From Rhodobacteraceae bacterium HLUCCO07 (GTDB lineage: Bacteria > Pseudomonadota > Alphaproteobacteria > Rhodobacterales > Rhodobacteraceae), in NCBI GenBank assembly GCA_001314705.1, contig LJSU01000028.1, forward strand, positions 1 to 64,000: a DNA stretch of 64,000 nt, in the 5' to 3' direction. Within the stretch, counting starts at the first letter, position 1; the number at the start of each line of letters is the position of its first letter. Positions 53,457 to 62,559 of this stretch are shown in pieces. Under the pieces are notes generated by a model that was not told where the DNA came from, ran no database searches, and was given only the letters and a program-made list of their open reading frames with translations. Both the position numbers and the translations under genes were made by a program.

Positions 53457-55394
53457 TTACTCATCCTTCCCCTCCAGATACCGTCTCTTCGCCGCCTCGG
53501 TCCGTTCCATGTCGCGCACCATGTTTGCAATCGCCACCTCGTCGGACTTGTCGGCATAGCGAAACTCCGAATCCGCGTAGCGGTTGATCTCCTGCATCAC
53601 CATCTCGGCCGTGATCGGCTGGCGCAACTCCTCGATCATGCCCGCCTTGGTCTCGTAATCCTTGAAGAGGAACAGGTCCGGCTCCTCCATCCATTCGTCG
53701 GGTAATTCGAAATCCATCGCCCGCACCTTCACCGCGTCGGTGATGTTCTTGATCGCGCGGCCGGTGAACCGCGGGTCGGCCTCCTGGATGGCCTTGAGAT
53801 AGGTGCCGAGCTTGGCAATCGTGTCCAGCCGCCCGATCTCGGCCTCGACCCGCTCGTAAACCCGGATCAGCCCCTCTTCTTGCGGCCGCTCATGGCTCTC
53901 GAACGACCGCGCCACCGCGCGCTTGATCTCCTGCGCGGCATAAAGCGCGTGATCGCCCAGCGGGATGTCATGCTTGCCCCCCATCAGAAGATGCAGGATG
54001 TCGATGTAATCCTCGCGCGTCTGCGGCCCGTCGACAAGGAACCGCGCCCCCGCCCGCTGGCGCAGCGCGTCATCCACGTTCTCGGGAAAGTTCGAGAACA
54101 TGCCGAAACTGCAATTGCCCCGCACCACCGTGTTGGCCCCGGCAAAGGCTTCCATGAAGACCGCCGTCACCTCCTGCTGGCCCGCGCTCGACTGCCGGTC
54201 GCCGCGCTTGCCCGCGATCTGGTCGATATCGTCGATCGTGCCGAATCCGATCACGCCCGGATCAAGCACGTTGTTGACGAAGGCCTTGGCATTCTGCCCG
54301 GACTTGCCCTGGTAGCTGTCGATATTGTCGATCCCGAAATTCTGGTATCGGAACGGGTAGCCCGCGTTGTCGCAATAGCCCTTGAGCAGGCCCGCCATCA
54401 TCTGGATGAGCGTGGTTTTCCCGGTGCCCGGCGCGCCATCGCCCATGAAGGTGAAGATGAACCCGCCCAGTTCGGCAAAGGGGTTCAGCCGCCGCTCGAA
54501 ATCATAGGCCATCAGCATCTTTGAAAGCCGCAGGGCCTGGTACTTGGCGATATGGTTGCCCACCACCTCGTGCGGCTCTTTGAAGGTCATCGTCAGGACC
54601 GAGCCTTTCGCCGCCCGCGCCGGGGTGAAGCCGCGGATCTGGAAACCGTCGGCCTCCACCTTCCACGCCGCATCGGTGAACGGCTCCAGCTGCGCGGCAT
54701 TCTGCGCGCGCAGCGCGACCTTCTCCATCAACTGCTCGGCAAAGGCGCAGACCGTCGCCACCAGCCGCGTATCGTCGCCCGCGAAGGCGGCGATATCCTG
54801 GTCCAGCTCCCACAGCGCACCGTGCAGCGCCAGCTGGCCATTGTCGGTCAACACCTCCTCGACCTCGCCCACCTCGACGCTGACCTCGCCCAGATGCGGG
54901 CCAAGCAGGAACGCGGTGGCATTGGCAAAGACATGCAGCGTGATCAGCGCCTCGGCACTCAGGAGCTCCGAAAACGCGGTCTTGCGATCGGCGGGCAACG
55001 CGCCTTCAAGGTTCGCGCGCTTCAACTCGGCCAGCCCCACCTGCGCGCCATAGGTCTCGGCCAGCGCCAGCGCGATCGCCAGCGCCCGCCGCAACGCCCC
55101 CATCACGCTCGCCTGCGCCGGGCTGACCAGCGGGTCATCGCCATCCGCCGCTTCGATCCGCGCGATGAGCTGCACCCCCTCGGGCCGAGCGGTCGAGCGC
55201 GTGACCAGCCCCGGCGTGGTGGTGCGAAACCGCCGCCGCGTGCCGATCCCGGCCGAACGCTCTTCCGCGGGCGCCTCCTTGCCCCTGCCGATCCGCGGCG
55301 TGTGATCGAACCCCGCGAGAAGCGCCGCCGCCGCCGGGTAATGCTTGCGGATATCCTCTTCCCGCAACTCCATCTGGTCGCTTGTCCGGCTCAT
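53457..55394 (-). CDS. AAA+ ATPase of the six-gene cassette
   Basis: A 645-residue protein. The N-terminal 300 residues are of unknown type; an AAA+ module follows with Walker A GDGAPGTGKTT (about 317-327), Walker B FGTIDDID (about 385-392) and an arginine-bearing RQRAGARF. The C-terminal segment (from about 490) has the lid helices and ends in a charged tail. No transmembrane segment. The single AAA+ ring domain in operon with TelA-like and membrane proteins recalls MoxR-type chaperone systems, but the sequence is not a standard MoxR. Confidence 0.78.
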   Translation of the reverse strand: MSRTSDQMELREEDIRKHYPAAAALLAGFDHTPRIGRGKEAPAEERSAGIGTRRRFRTTTPGLVTRSTARPEGVQLIARIEAADGDDPLVSPAQASVMGALRRALAIALALAETYGAQVGLAELKRANLEGALPADRKTAFSELLSAEALITLHVFANATAFLLGPHLGEVSVEVGEVEEVLTDNGQLALHGALWELDQDIAAFAGDDTRLVATVCAFAEQLMEKVALRAQNAAQLEPFTDAAWKVEADGFQIRGFTPARAAKGSVLTMTFKEPHEVVGNHIAKYQALRLSKMLMAYDFERRLNPFAELGGFIFTFMGDGAPGTGKTTLIQMMAGLLKGYCDNAGYPFRYQNFGIDNIDSYQGKSGQNAKAFVNNVLDPGVIGFGTIDDIDQIAGKRGDRQSSAGQQEVTAVFMEAFAGANTVVRGNCSFGMFSNFPENVDDALRQRAGARFLVDGPQTREDYIDILHLLMGGKHDIPLGDHALYAAQEIKRAVARSFESHERPQEEGLIRVYERVEAEIGRLDTIAKLGTYLKAIQEADPRFTGRAIKNITDAVKVRAMDFELPDEWMEEPDLFLFKDYETKAGMIEELRQPITAEMVMQEINRYADSEFRYADKSDEVAIANMVRDMERTEAAKRRYLEGKDE

Positions 55395-55417
55395 CTCTCA
55401 CTCACGCCCATGCTTCA

Positions 55418-55437
55418 TCTTGCCAAAAATACTCAAA
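55418..55437. repeat. ATGAGTATTTTT-like element, reverse orientation
   Basis: TCTTGCCAAAAATACTCAAA in the 50-base gap between the AAA+ gene and the next cassette gene is a one-base-shorter relative of the reverse complement of copies at 41449 and 45465. Confidence 0.5.
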
Positions 55438-55444
55438 CCCGCCC

Positions 55445-56599
55445 CTAGCGATAGCTCAACACCCGCCCCCCGGCGCCGACCACGAACTTGCGCACACCCG
55501 AAAACCCCGGCGGCCGACGCTCCTCCAGCACCTGGTAGGGCCGTTGCGGCAGGATGATCGCGCGTTCTGTCCGGGTCGCCCCGGTATCCACCCCGCGCCC
55601 CGAGAACGGATCGAGCGCAAAGACCTCCCGCTCCACCGTCGAGAACCAGCCTGCGCGTTCCTCGCTCACCCGCTCGCTCTCCAACTCCTCGACCGTCCAG
55701 GCCAGCGCCCAGTCCTGCCCCTCGGGCGCGCGCGCATCGCGCAAGACCTCGCGCAACGGGCCGCTTTGCTGCGTATAGGCATGGCTGTACATCGGCCCAA
55801 GGTGGAACCGGCGCAGCCGTTTGGGGTGCAGGTCGTCGAAATCCGCGTCAAAGCCCCGCGCGATGGTGACGAGCTTCAGCCCCCCCACCGATTGCCCCAT
55901 CAGGTGCGCCTGAACCTCGGGCCAGCGGCGCTCGTCCCTGGGCAAGGCCCGGCGCCCCGAATCCTCGACCTCCATCAGGTAGATCGTGGGCAGGTTGACC
56001 ATGCTGTCATAAACTGCCCAATGCAGCAGGTAACGCCGCCGCCCGTCCAGATCTCCCAGCCATGCCACCTGCGGATCGTTGCGGGCCCAGAAAAGATCGC
56101 CGCGTAGCAGCTCCTCGTAATATAGCCGCTGCGACAGTGCGAATTGCAGCTTGGTCGGGATCTCGCGCTCGCCCAGGATCTTGCGCAGCATCTCGTCCTT
56201 GAGCGCCTCTGGCGTCGGCATGTTCTCGAGATGCCGCGCCGCCTGCGCCGCGTCATTGGCCATCACGAGCAGTTCGTTGAAGACCGGGAAACCGCTTTCC
56301 ACCCGGTCCATCTCCAGCACCCCGAAAAACCGCCCCGTGTCCCGCCCCGCCATGAGGTATTTCATCGACAGCGCCCGGAAGCTATAGCCCAGCGCCGCGA
56401 CATGGCGGGTGAGGATCTTCAACTCGGTATCATTCAGATCGCCCTCGGCGCGCATCTGCGCGGCCACCCGCGCGAGATGCGTCGTGATCGTCCGGAACTT
56501 GGCGAAATAGCGGCGGCTGGCGAACGTGTCGTCAAGCCCCACGTGATCGCGGTCTCCGGTGATCGCATCGCGGCCGTCGGTGATGTCAGATTCCGGCAT
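55445..56599 (-). CDS. Uncharacterised 384-residue cassette protein
   Basis: A soluble protein without a signal. Notable blocks: FASRRYFAKFRTITTHLARVAAQ, FALSQRLYYEELLRGDLFWARNDPQVAWLGD and LHWAVYDSMVNLPTIYLMEVEDSGRR, and a C-terminal half with FHLGPMYSHAYTQQSG and AIILPQRPYQVLEER. No known motif. It lies 50 bases before the AAA+ gene and 66 bases after the coiled-coil gene on the same strand. Confidence 0.7.
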   Translation of the reverse strand: MPESDITDGRDAITGDRDHVGLDDTFASRRYFAKFRTITTHLARVAAQMRAEGDLNDTELKILTRHVAALGYSFRALSMKYLMAGRDTGRFFGVLEMDRVESGFPVFNELLVMANDAAQAARHLENMPTPEALKDEMLRKILGEREIPTKLQFALSQRLYYEELLRGDLFWARNDPQVAWLGDLDGRRRYLLHWAVYDSMVNLPTIYLMEVEDSGRRALPRDERRWPEVQAHLMGQSVGGLKLVTIARGFDADFDDLHPKRLRRFHLGPMYSHAYTQQSGPLREVLRDARAPEGQDWALAWTVEELESERVSEERAGWFSTVEREVFALDPFSGRGVDTGATRTERAIILPQRPYQVLEERRPPGFSGVRKFVVGAGGRVLSYR

Positions 56600-56665
56600 T
56601 GGCTCTATCCAGCCCCGTCATTCCAGCCGTCCGCGGGCGGCACCCGCCATGGGCCGACCGGCGCG

Positions 56666-57745
56666 TCATTCCGCCCCGTAGAGGTTCTTGTCGTGTTTCT
56701 CGACGATCTTCTGGAAACGCCGGGTGAACCGCTCGTCCGCCTTGGCCTTGGCTTCCAGCACCTCGCGCGCGAACACCATGTGTCCCTCATGCGCCTCCAT
56801 CATGTCGGCCATGCGCTGGTTGGTTGCCGCCCCGATCGCCGCCATCGAGCTTTGCGCCTCCTTGTCGGTCTCCACCCCGATCTCGTTGATCCGGTGGGCC
56901 ACGTCCTGCTGCTGTGCGGTCTTGAGCGACTTTGACAGCGCATCGTAAAGCACCACGCGCTGTTTCGTATCGGTCTGCAACTTGTTGATCAGGACCATCT
57001 GCGTCGCGGCCTGGTTTTGCAGGCTGTCGATCCAGGTCTTGCCCTTCTCGATATAGCGCTCCAGCGTCTGGCTCTTGGCGAGCTTGACCTGCTCGTCCTG
57101 CACCATCTCGTTGTATTTCGCGTTGAGCGCGGCCAGCTCGGTCTCCAGCCGCGTGCGCGCCGTCGCGTCCTGTTCCACCGCGATCTTGTTTTCCAACTCG
57201 ATGATCTTCGGGTCCATCGCCTTGATCTCGGTGCGCAGGGATTCAAGCGCGCCCACCGTCGCTTCGCGTTCGTCCAGCGTTTCGGAAAGGTTGGCCTCGA
57301 CCTGTTCCTTCTGCTTGGTCAACTCGTCAAGCTGGCTCTGCAACAGCCGGGTGATCACGTCGGATTTCGCGATCAGGTCCTGCAACTTGTCGTCGATGCT
57401 TGCCGTGCGCATCCGCTCCTGGCGCATCGAGTCGGATTTGGCCGGCGAAAAGATACCGACAAAGCTCTCCCAGCCGGTTTTCGACCGCATTTCGTCGAAA
57501 TCCCTGGAAAACGCCGCCGTAACGTCATCCAGCCCCATGATCAGTTCCGCGATATTCGCGTTCATCAACTCGGTATGGGCATGCACCTCGTCGAGCGTCG
57601 CATTCTCGATGTCGATGGCGATATCCTCGCCGGTGTTCATCTTCTGGCGCGCGCTCTCGATCCGGCCGGTGAGTTCAGAAATCTTGGCCTGCGCCTCGGC
57701 CACCTGCTTTTGCGACTCCTGAACCTGTTCCTCGAAATTCGCCAT
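56666..57745 (-). CDS. TelA-like coiled-coil protein
   Basis: A 359-residue, almost entirely helical protein with long coiled coils (about 1-45 and 115-270), rich in Glu, Lys and Gln. The layout (GWESFVGIF near 95, a heptad-rich centre, then TQMVLINKLQTDTKQRVVLYDAL) resembles TelA/KlaA toxic-anion-resistance proteins, but the match is weak and needs a profile search. GGAAGGGAG precedes ATG 57745. First gene of the cassette; its promoter must lie in 57746-57962, shared with the divergent cyclase gene. Confidence 0.65.
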   Translation of the reverse strand: MANFEEQVQESQKQVAEAQAKISELTGRIESARQKMNTGEDIAIDIENATLDEVHAHTELMNANIAELIMGLDDVTAAFSRDFDEMRSKTGWESFVGIFSPAKSDSMRQERMRTASIDDKLQDLIAKSDVITRLLQSQLDELTKQKEQVEANLSETLDEREATVGALESLRTEIKAMDPKIIELENKIAVEQDATARTRLETELAALNAKYNEMVQDEQVKLAKSQTLERYIEKGKTWIDSLQNQAATQMVLINKLQTDTKQRVVLYDALSKSLKTAQQQDVAHRINEIGVETDKEAQSSMAAIGAATNQRMADMMEAHEGHMVFAREVLEAKAKADERFTRRFQKIVEKHDKNLYGAE

Positions 57746-57962
57746 CGCTTGCTCCCTTCCGGTCAATCGCCTGATGAGGATATAGGGAATGTTAATGCAG
57801 CTTGCATCCGCCTGCCTTCTGAATTGCCCGGAGTGTCGCAAAAGCAACGTCCAAAAGAAAGGGGAAAGGCGGTTTCGGCACCGCCACGATCAAACCTGTC
57901 TGGCGCGACTCGCATTCCATGCTAGGCTGAACGCCTCAACAGGGACAAATGGAGTGAAAACC

Positions 57963-58781
57963 ATGTGTGATATCTGCGTCATGAATGCCGTCAAACGCAA
58001 AATGCTCTCGCGTCGGGATCTGTTCCGGGGGGCGGCCATGGCCGGGGCCGCCGCCGCCATCGGCACGGGCGCCGCGACCCCGGCGCTGGCGTCGGGTCAC
58101 GGATCGGGGCCGACCGACATGACCCACACGCTGCACCGCGATTTTCCGACATTCTTCGGTGATCCGCAGTATTCCGAGGAACAGCTTTTCAATTACGCCG
58201 AACACAGCTTCAATCTCAAGCAATTCACCGTCAACGAACACACCGGCACCCATGTCGATGCGCCGCTGCATTTCTCCGAGGACGGGGCGTCGGTCGATGA
58301 AATCCCGATCGAGCAACTGGTTGCACCGCTCTGCATCATCGACATCGCCGCCCGCGCCGAAGACGACCCCGATGCGCAGGTGACCCCCGATGACATCACC
58401 GAATGGATCGCCGCCCACGGCGAGATACCGGACAATGCCTGCGTGGCGATGCATTCAGGCTGGGGGCCGAAGGTGAATGGCGACGGTTTCCGCAATTCCG
58501 ACGGAGAGGTGATGCATTTCCCGGGCTTCCATGTCGAGGCCGCGACCATGCTGATGGAAGAAACCGGCGCGATGTCGATCGCGGTGGATACGCTGTCGCT
58601 CGATCACGGCCCGTCGCCCGATTTCGCCGCCCATTACGCGTGGCTGCCCACCGGGCGGTTCGGGATCGAATGTGTCGCCAATCTCGACAAGCTGCCCGCC
58701 GCGGGCGCGACCCTCGTGATCGGTGCGCCCAAGCATCGCGGCGGCACCGGCGGCCCGGCCCGGCTCATCGCGCTGGTCTGA
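57963..58781 (+). CDS. Cyclase family protein with Tat signal
   Basis: A 272-residue metal-dependent hydrolase of the cyclase/kynurenine-formamidase-like family. Metal motif HTGTHVDAPLHF (93-104) is intact; DTLSLDHGPSPDF is the second conserved block. The N-terminus has a Tat signal (SRRDLF at 16-21, hydrophobic stretch to ALA at 43) after an odd CDIC extension (residues 2-5). GGAGTG seven bases upstream supports ATG 57963. Likely periplasmic, which is unusual for KynB-type enzymes; the substrate is unknown. Confidence 0.85.
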   Translation: MCDICVMNAVKRKMLSRRDLFRGAAMAGAAAAIGTGAATPALASGHGSGPTDMTHTLHRDFPTFFGDPQYSEEQLFNYAEHSFNLKQFTVNEHTGTHVDAPLHFSEDGASVDEIPIEQLVAPLCIIDIAARAEDDPDAQVTPDDITEWIAAHGEIPDNACVAMHSGWGPKVNGDGFRNSDGEVMHFPGFHVEAATMLMEETGAMSIAVDTLSLDHGPSPDFAAHYAWLPTGRFGIECVANLDKLPAAGATLVIGAPKHRGGTGGPARLIALV

Positions 58782-58830
58782 GCGCGGGCACTTCGTTGCG
58801 TGAAAGGTTAACGGCAACGTTGGCCGCCCC

Positions 58831-58874
58831 CGGCAGCCGGATGGCAGCCGGGGGGTGCACGCAAATCACCCCCC
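58831..58874. repeat. Dispersed GGCAGCCGG repeat, copy D
   Basis: CGGCAGCCGGATGGCAGCCG is followed by GGGGGTGCAC and TCACCCCCC, which pair as a hairpin with an 8-base stem. GTTAAC lies at 58807-58812. The most complete copy. The rest of the 242-base gap to the P1 peptidase gene holds no gene. Confidence 0.6.
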
Positions 58875-59023
58875 GCTCGGGCGCTCTTCGGGCCATTCCC
58901 TAACGCGGCGCGCGCAGCCCCCGCCATGCGCGCGGTGTCGTGCCGGCGATTACCCCTTGCCGATCCCGCGCGATCTGGCAGGATGGCAAAAAACCCTGTG
59001 AAAACAACGGAAAGGAACCGCCC

Positions 59024-60013
59024 ATGACTGCCCGCCCGGGTCCGCGCAACCTGATCACCGATGTCGAGGGCCTGTTGGTCGGCCACGCGACGGACGCGAA
59101 GATCAAGACCGGCTGCACCGTCCTTCTGGGTAAAGACCCCTTTACCTGTGGCGTGCATGTCATGGGGGGCGCACCGGGCACCCGCGAAACCGACCTGCTC
59201 GCGCCCGACAAGACGGTGGAACAGGTCGATGCGCTTGTACTGTCGGGCGGCTCGGCATTCGGGCTTGACGCCGCCTCGGGCGTGACGGACGGGTTGCGTG
59301 CGAAAGGGCGCGGCTTTGCTGTGCGCGACCAACTCGTCCCGATCGTGCCGGGTGCGATCCTCTTTGACCTGATCAATGGCGGCGACAAGGCATGGGGAGA
59401 AAACCCTTACAAGGCGCTGGGCCACGAAGCGCTTGAAAATGCGTCGGAAACCTTCTCACTCGGCAGCATCGGCGCTGGCACGGGTGCCACCACCGCCAAT
59501 CTCAAGGGCGGGCTCGGTTCGGCTTCGGTCACCCTGCCTTCGGGCCACACGGTGGGTGCGCTCGTCGCAGTGAACAGCCTTGGCGCGGCCACCGTGACTG
59601 ACACGCCGCATTTTTGGGCCGCGCCGTTCGAGGTCGAGGATGAATTCGGCGGCCTTGGCCCATCGGCGCTTTTCCCCGACCCCCATGTCCCGCCCACCAA
59701 GCTCGCTGCCCATGCCAACACCACGATCGGCATCGTTGCGACCGATGCCACGCTCACTCAGGCGCAATGCACCCGTATCGCCACCGCCGCCCATGACGGC
59801 TTTGCCCGCGCGCTTTTCCCGTCCCACACACCCATGGATGGCGATCTGATCTTCGCCGCCGCCGCCGGCCGCAAACCGCTGGAAAACCCCTTGGCTGACA
59901 CGCTCTATATCGGTCACGCCGCCGCCATTGCCATGGCCCGCGCCATTGCCCGTGCGGTGTTCCACGCCAGTCCCGCCAAGGGCGACATCCTGCCCTGCTG
60001 GTCGTCGCTCTGA
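59024..60013 (+). CDS. P1 family peptidase (DmpA/BapA-like)
   Basis: A 329-residue Ntn-fold aminopeptidase of the P1/S58 family, which matures by self-cleavage. The segment GSIGAGTGATTANLKGG (about 148-164) and the nucleophile region HANTTIGIVATDATL are typical; the nucleophile would be Thr233 or Thr234 rather than the Ser of DmpA. LVLSGGSAFGLDAASGV is the N-terminal signature. Substrate unknown (amino-terminal residues or beta-peptides in relatives). GGAAAGGAA supports ATG 59024. Confidence 0.85.
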   Translation: MTARPGPRNLITDVEGLLVGHATDAKIKTGCTVLLGKDPFTCGVHVMGGAPGTRETDLLAPDKTVEQVDALVLSGGSAFGLDAASGVTDGLRAKGRGFAVRDQLVPIVPGAILFDLINGGDKAWGENPYKALGHEALENASETFSLGSIGAGTGATTANLKGGLGSASVTLPSGHTVGALVAVNSLGAATVTDTPHFWAAPFEVEDEFGGLGPSALFPDPHVPPTKLAAHANTTIGIVATDATLTQAQCTRIATAAHDGFARALFPSHTPMDGDLIFAAAAGRKPLENPLADTLYIGHAAAIAMARAIARAVFHASPAKGDILPCWSSL

Positions 60014-60017
60014 GCCT

Positions 60018-60039
60018 TCATCTTGCCTGAAATACTCCG
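60018..60039. repeat. ATGAGTATTTTT-like element next to a terminator
   Basis: TTCATCTTGCCTGAAATACTCC between two convergent genes is a diverged relative of the dispersed element, directly followed by the terminator hairpin at 60046. Confidence 0.5.
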
Positions 60040-60045
60040 GCGAGC

Positions 60046-60066
60046 GCGAGGGGTGGAACCCCTCGC
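60046..60066. terminator. Bidirectional terminator-like hairpin
   Basis: GCGAGGGGT-GGA-ACCCCTCGC: 9 perfect pairs with a 3-base loop, between the P1 peptidase gene and the convergent hydrolase gene whose stop is at 60067. No T run on either side. Confidence 0.65.
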
Positions 60067-60864
60067 TCAACGCTCTCTCAGAAGCGCCTCAACCAGATCG
60101 CTGTCGACCAGTTCCAGCGGTTCGATCACGTCGAAATGGTGCCGTCCCTCGGCCACCACCATGTCACAGCCCCAAGCCTGCGAGAGCCAGCGCGCCTGGT
60201 CAAGGAATACAGGCCGCTCATCACCCCCGACCCAGGCCGTAACCGGCACATCCATACGATCCGCCATCAGAACCGGGCTTTCGGCCATGGCCTCTTGCGG
60301 ATCGAGCTGCAATTGCGCATTCATCGAGGTGGACAACAGCGGGCGCAAATCCGCCACCGGCGAGATCGGAACGACCCGGCGCAAACGCGCGCCGACTTCA
60401 CTCGACAGCATGCCCGTCGCCAGCATTCGCGCCACGAGGTGACCACCCGCCGAATGCCCGGTCAGGACCAGTGGCCCCTCAACCATCGCCGCCATCACCC
60501 CCACCGCGCGAGCGATCTGCCGGGTGATCTGGCTGATCCGCACTTGCGGGCAGAGATCATAGGACGGAAGTGCCACCGCCCATCCCCGCGCCACCGCTCC
60601 GGCCGCCAAATGCGACCACGAGGACTTGTCGAACTTGAGCCAATAGCCACCATGCACGAAAACCATCAGCCCCTCGGGCGTGCCTTCGGGCAGGAACAGG
60701 TCGAAGCGTTCGCGAGGGCGCGCACCGTAGCCCAGATCGAGCCGCGCGCGATCATCATGCGCCAGCTGTTTACGCCACATTTCCGCCGCCTCGGCCCACT
60801 GGCCGGGGAAGCGCTCGGCCCCCGGAATATATGCGGCATTGGCATAGGCATCGTCCAGTTCCAC
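60067..60864 (-). CDS. Alpha/beta hydrolase (arylformamidase-like)
   Basis: A 265-residue serine hydrolase. The oxyanion motif HGGYW (71-75) and the nucleophile elbow GHSAGG (Ser138) match the arylformamidase/esterase branch that hydrolyses N-formylkynurenine in some organisms. Catalytic His is likely in HHFDVIEPL. The substrate is not proven. No other tryptophan catabolism genes are adjacent, apart from the cyclase family gene 1.3 kb away that belongs to the unrelated KynB-type fold. Confidence 0.85.
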   Translation of the reverse strand: MELDDAYANAAYIPGAERFPGQWAEAAEMWRKQLAHDDRARLDLGYGARPRERFDLFLPEGTPEGLMVFVHGGYWLKFDKSSWSHLAAGAVARGWAVALPSYDLCPQVRISQITRQIARAVGVMAAMVEGPLVLTGHSAGGHLVARMLATGMLSSEVGARLRRVVPISPVADLRPLLSTSMNAQLQLDPQEAMAESPVLMADRMDVPVTAWVGGDERPVFLDQARWLSQAWGCDMVVAEGRHHFDVIEPLELVDSDLVEALLRER

Positions 60865-60974
60865 CTGTCATTCCTCCCGATCTGGCTCTGGACAATCCTA
60901 GGCCCAAATGCTTTGCCTTGGCGAGACACTTTCCGCATTCTGAGAACTGACCCATGAAGGGGGAGGATACGCCC

Positions 60975-62450
60975 ATGCTCGATACCGTCACAAATCTCGC
61001 ATCGCTTCTCAAAGACCCGTCGCTCCTTGTCACCCGGGCCTATGTTGCCGGGGAATTCGTCGATGGCGAGAATGGCACATTCGCGGTGACCAACCCCGCG
61101 CGTGGCGACGTTATCGCAGAGGTGGCCGACCTGTCGCGCGCACAGGTGGCCGATGCCATTGCCAAGGCCGAGGTCGCGCAAAAGGACTGGGCAAAGTGGA
61201 CCGGCAAGGAACGCGCCGCCGTGCTGCGCCGCTGGTTCGACCTGATGATGGAACATCAGGACGACCTTGGCACCATCCTTACCGCCGAGATGGGCAAACC
61301 CCTGCCCGAGGCCCGCGGCGAGATTGCCTATGGCGCCTCGTTCATCGAGTTCTTTGCCGAAGAAGCCAAGCGTGTCTATGGCGAGACGATCCCAGGCCAC
61401 CAGCGTGACAAGCGGATCACCGTCATTCGCCAGCCGATCGGCGTGGCTGCTTCGATCACACCGTGGAATTTCCCCAATGCGATGATCACCCGCAAGGCCG
61501 GCCCGGCGTTGGCCGCGGGCTGCTCGATGGTCGCCCGGCCCGCCAAGGAAACGCCGCTTTCGGCGCTGGTCCTGGGCGAGTTGGCCAAGCGAGCGGGCAT
61601 CCCCGACGGGGTCTTTTCGGTGGTGACCTCGTCGTCGGCCTCGGAGATCGGCAAGGAATTCTGCGAGAACCCGGCGGTGCGCAAGCTTACCTTCACCGGC
61701 TCGACCGAGGTGGGGCGAATCCTGCTGCGCCAGGCCGCCGACCAGGTGATGAAATGTTCGATGGAACTGGGCGGTAACGCTCCGTTCATCGTTTTCGACG
61801 ATGCTGACCTCGATGCGGCCGTGGAAGGCGCGATCATGTGCAAATTCCGCAACAACGGCCAAACCTGTGTCTGTGCCAACCGCATCTATGTTCAGGCGGG
61901 GGTTTACGATGCCTTTGCCGAGAAACTGGCGGACCGGTTGTCCAAGATGAAGGTTGGCGACGGGCTTGAGGAGGACACGGCATTCGGCCCTCTGATCAAC
62001 CCCGACGCGGTCGACAAGGTGCGCGAACATATCGACGACGCTCTTTCCAAGGGCGGCAAGATCACCTTCGGCGGCAGCCAGCACAATTTGGGCGGCACCT
62101 TCTTCCAGCCCACGATCATCACCGGCGCCACGCAGGAGATGCAGGTCGCTACCGACGAAACCTTTGGCCCCATGGCCCCGCTCTTCAAGTTCGAGGACGA
62201 GGACGAGGTCATTGCCATGGCCAATGACACGATCTTCGGTCTCGCGTCGTATTTCTATGCCAAGGATCTGTCCCGCGTCTACAAGGTGGCCGAGGCGTTG
62301 GAATACGGTATCGTCGGCGTCAACACCGGCATCATCTCGACCGAGGTCGCGCCCTTCGGCGGGGTCAAGCAATCTGGCCTTGGCCGCGAAGGCTCAAGCC
62401 ACGGCATCGACGAGTTTCTCGAGATGAAATACATCTGCATGTCGGTCTGA
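60975..62450 (+). CDS. gabD: NAD(P)-dependent succinate-semialdehyde dehydrogenase
   Basis: A 491-residue aldehyde dehydrogenase. ITPWNFP and FTGSTEVGR bind the coenzyme; MELGGNAPFIVFDDADLD has the general-base Glu; the nucleophile is the Cys in NNGQTCVCANR. SSHGIDEFLEMKYICMSV is the GabD-type C-terminus. It oxidises succinate semialdehyde in GABA or polyamine breakdown. GGGAGGA precedes ATG 60975; ATG 60954 is also in frame. One odd point: ARPAKETPLSAL has Ala before Arg-Pro-Ala where many have KPA. Confidence 0.92.
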   Translation: MLDTVTNLASLLKDPSLLVTRAYVAGEFVDGENGTFAVTNPARGDVIAEVADLSRAQVADAIAKAEVAQKDWAKWTGKERAAVLRRWFDLMMEHQDDLGTILTAEMGKPLPEARGEIAYGASFIEFFAEEAKRVYGETIPGHQRDKRITVIRQPIGVAASITPWNFPNAMITRKAGPALAAGCSMVARPAKETPLSALVLGELAKRAGIPDGVFSVVTSSSASEIGKEFCENPAVRKLTFTGSTEVGRILLRQAADQVMKCSMELGGNAPFIVFDDADLDAAVEGAIMCKFRNNGQTCVCANRIYVQAGVYDAFAEKLADRLSKMKVGDGLEEDTAFGPLINPDAVDKVREHIDDALSKGGKITFGGSQHNLGGTFFQPTIITGATQEMQVATDETFGPMAPLFKFEDEDEVIAMANDTIFGLASYFYAKDLSRVYKVAEALEYGIVGVNTGIISTEVAPFGGVKQSGLGREGSSHGIDEFLEMKYICMSV

Positions 62451-62559
62451 TCCGACATCGGCGGGGAATGCATTGGAGCGTGCATTTTGTGTCAATCCTC
62501 TCGCGCCCGGACGAAACCGGCCTAGACTGGGGCATCTCGTCTTGCAAAAGAGATGCCCC

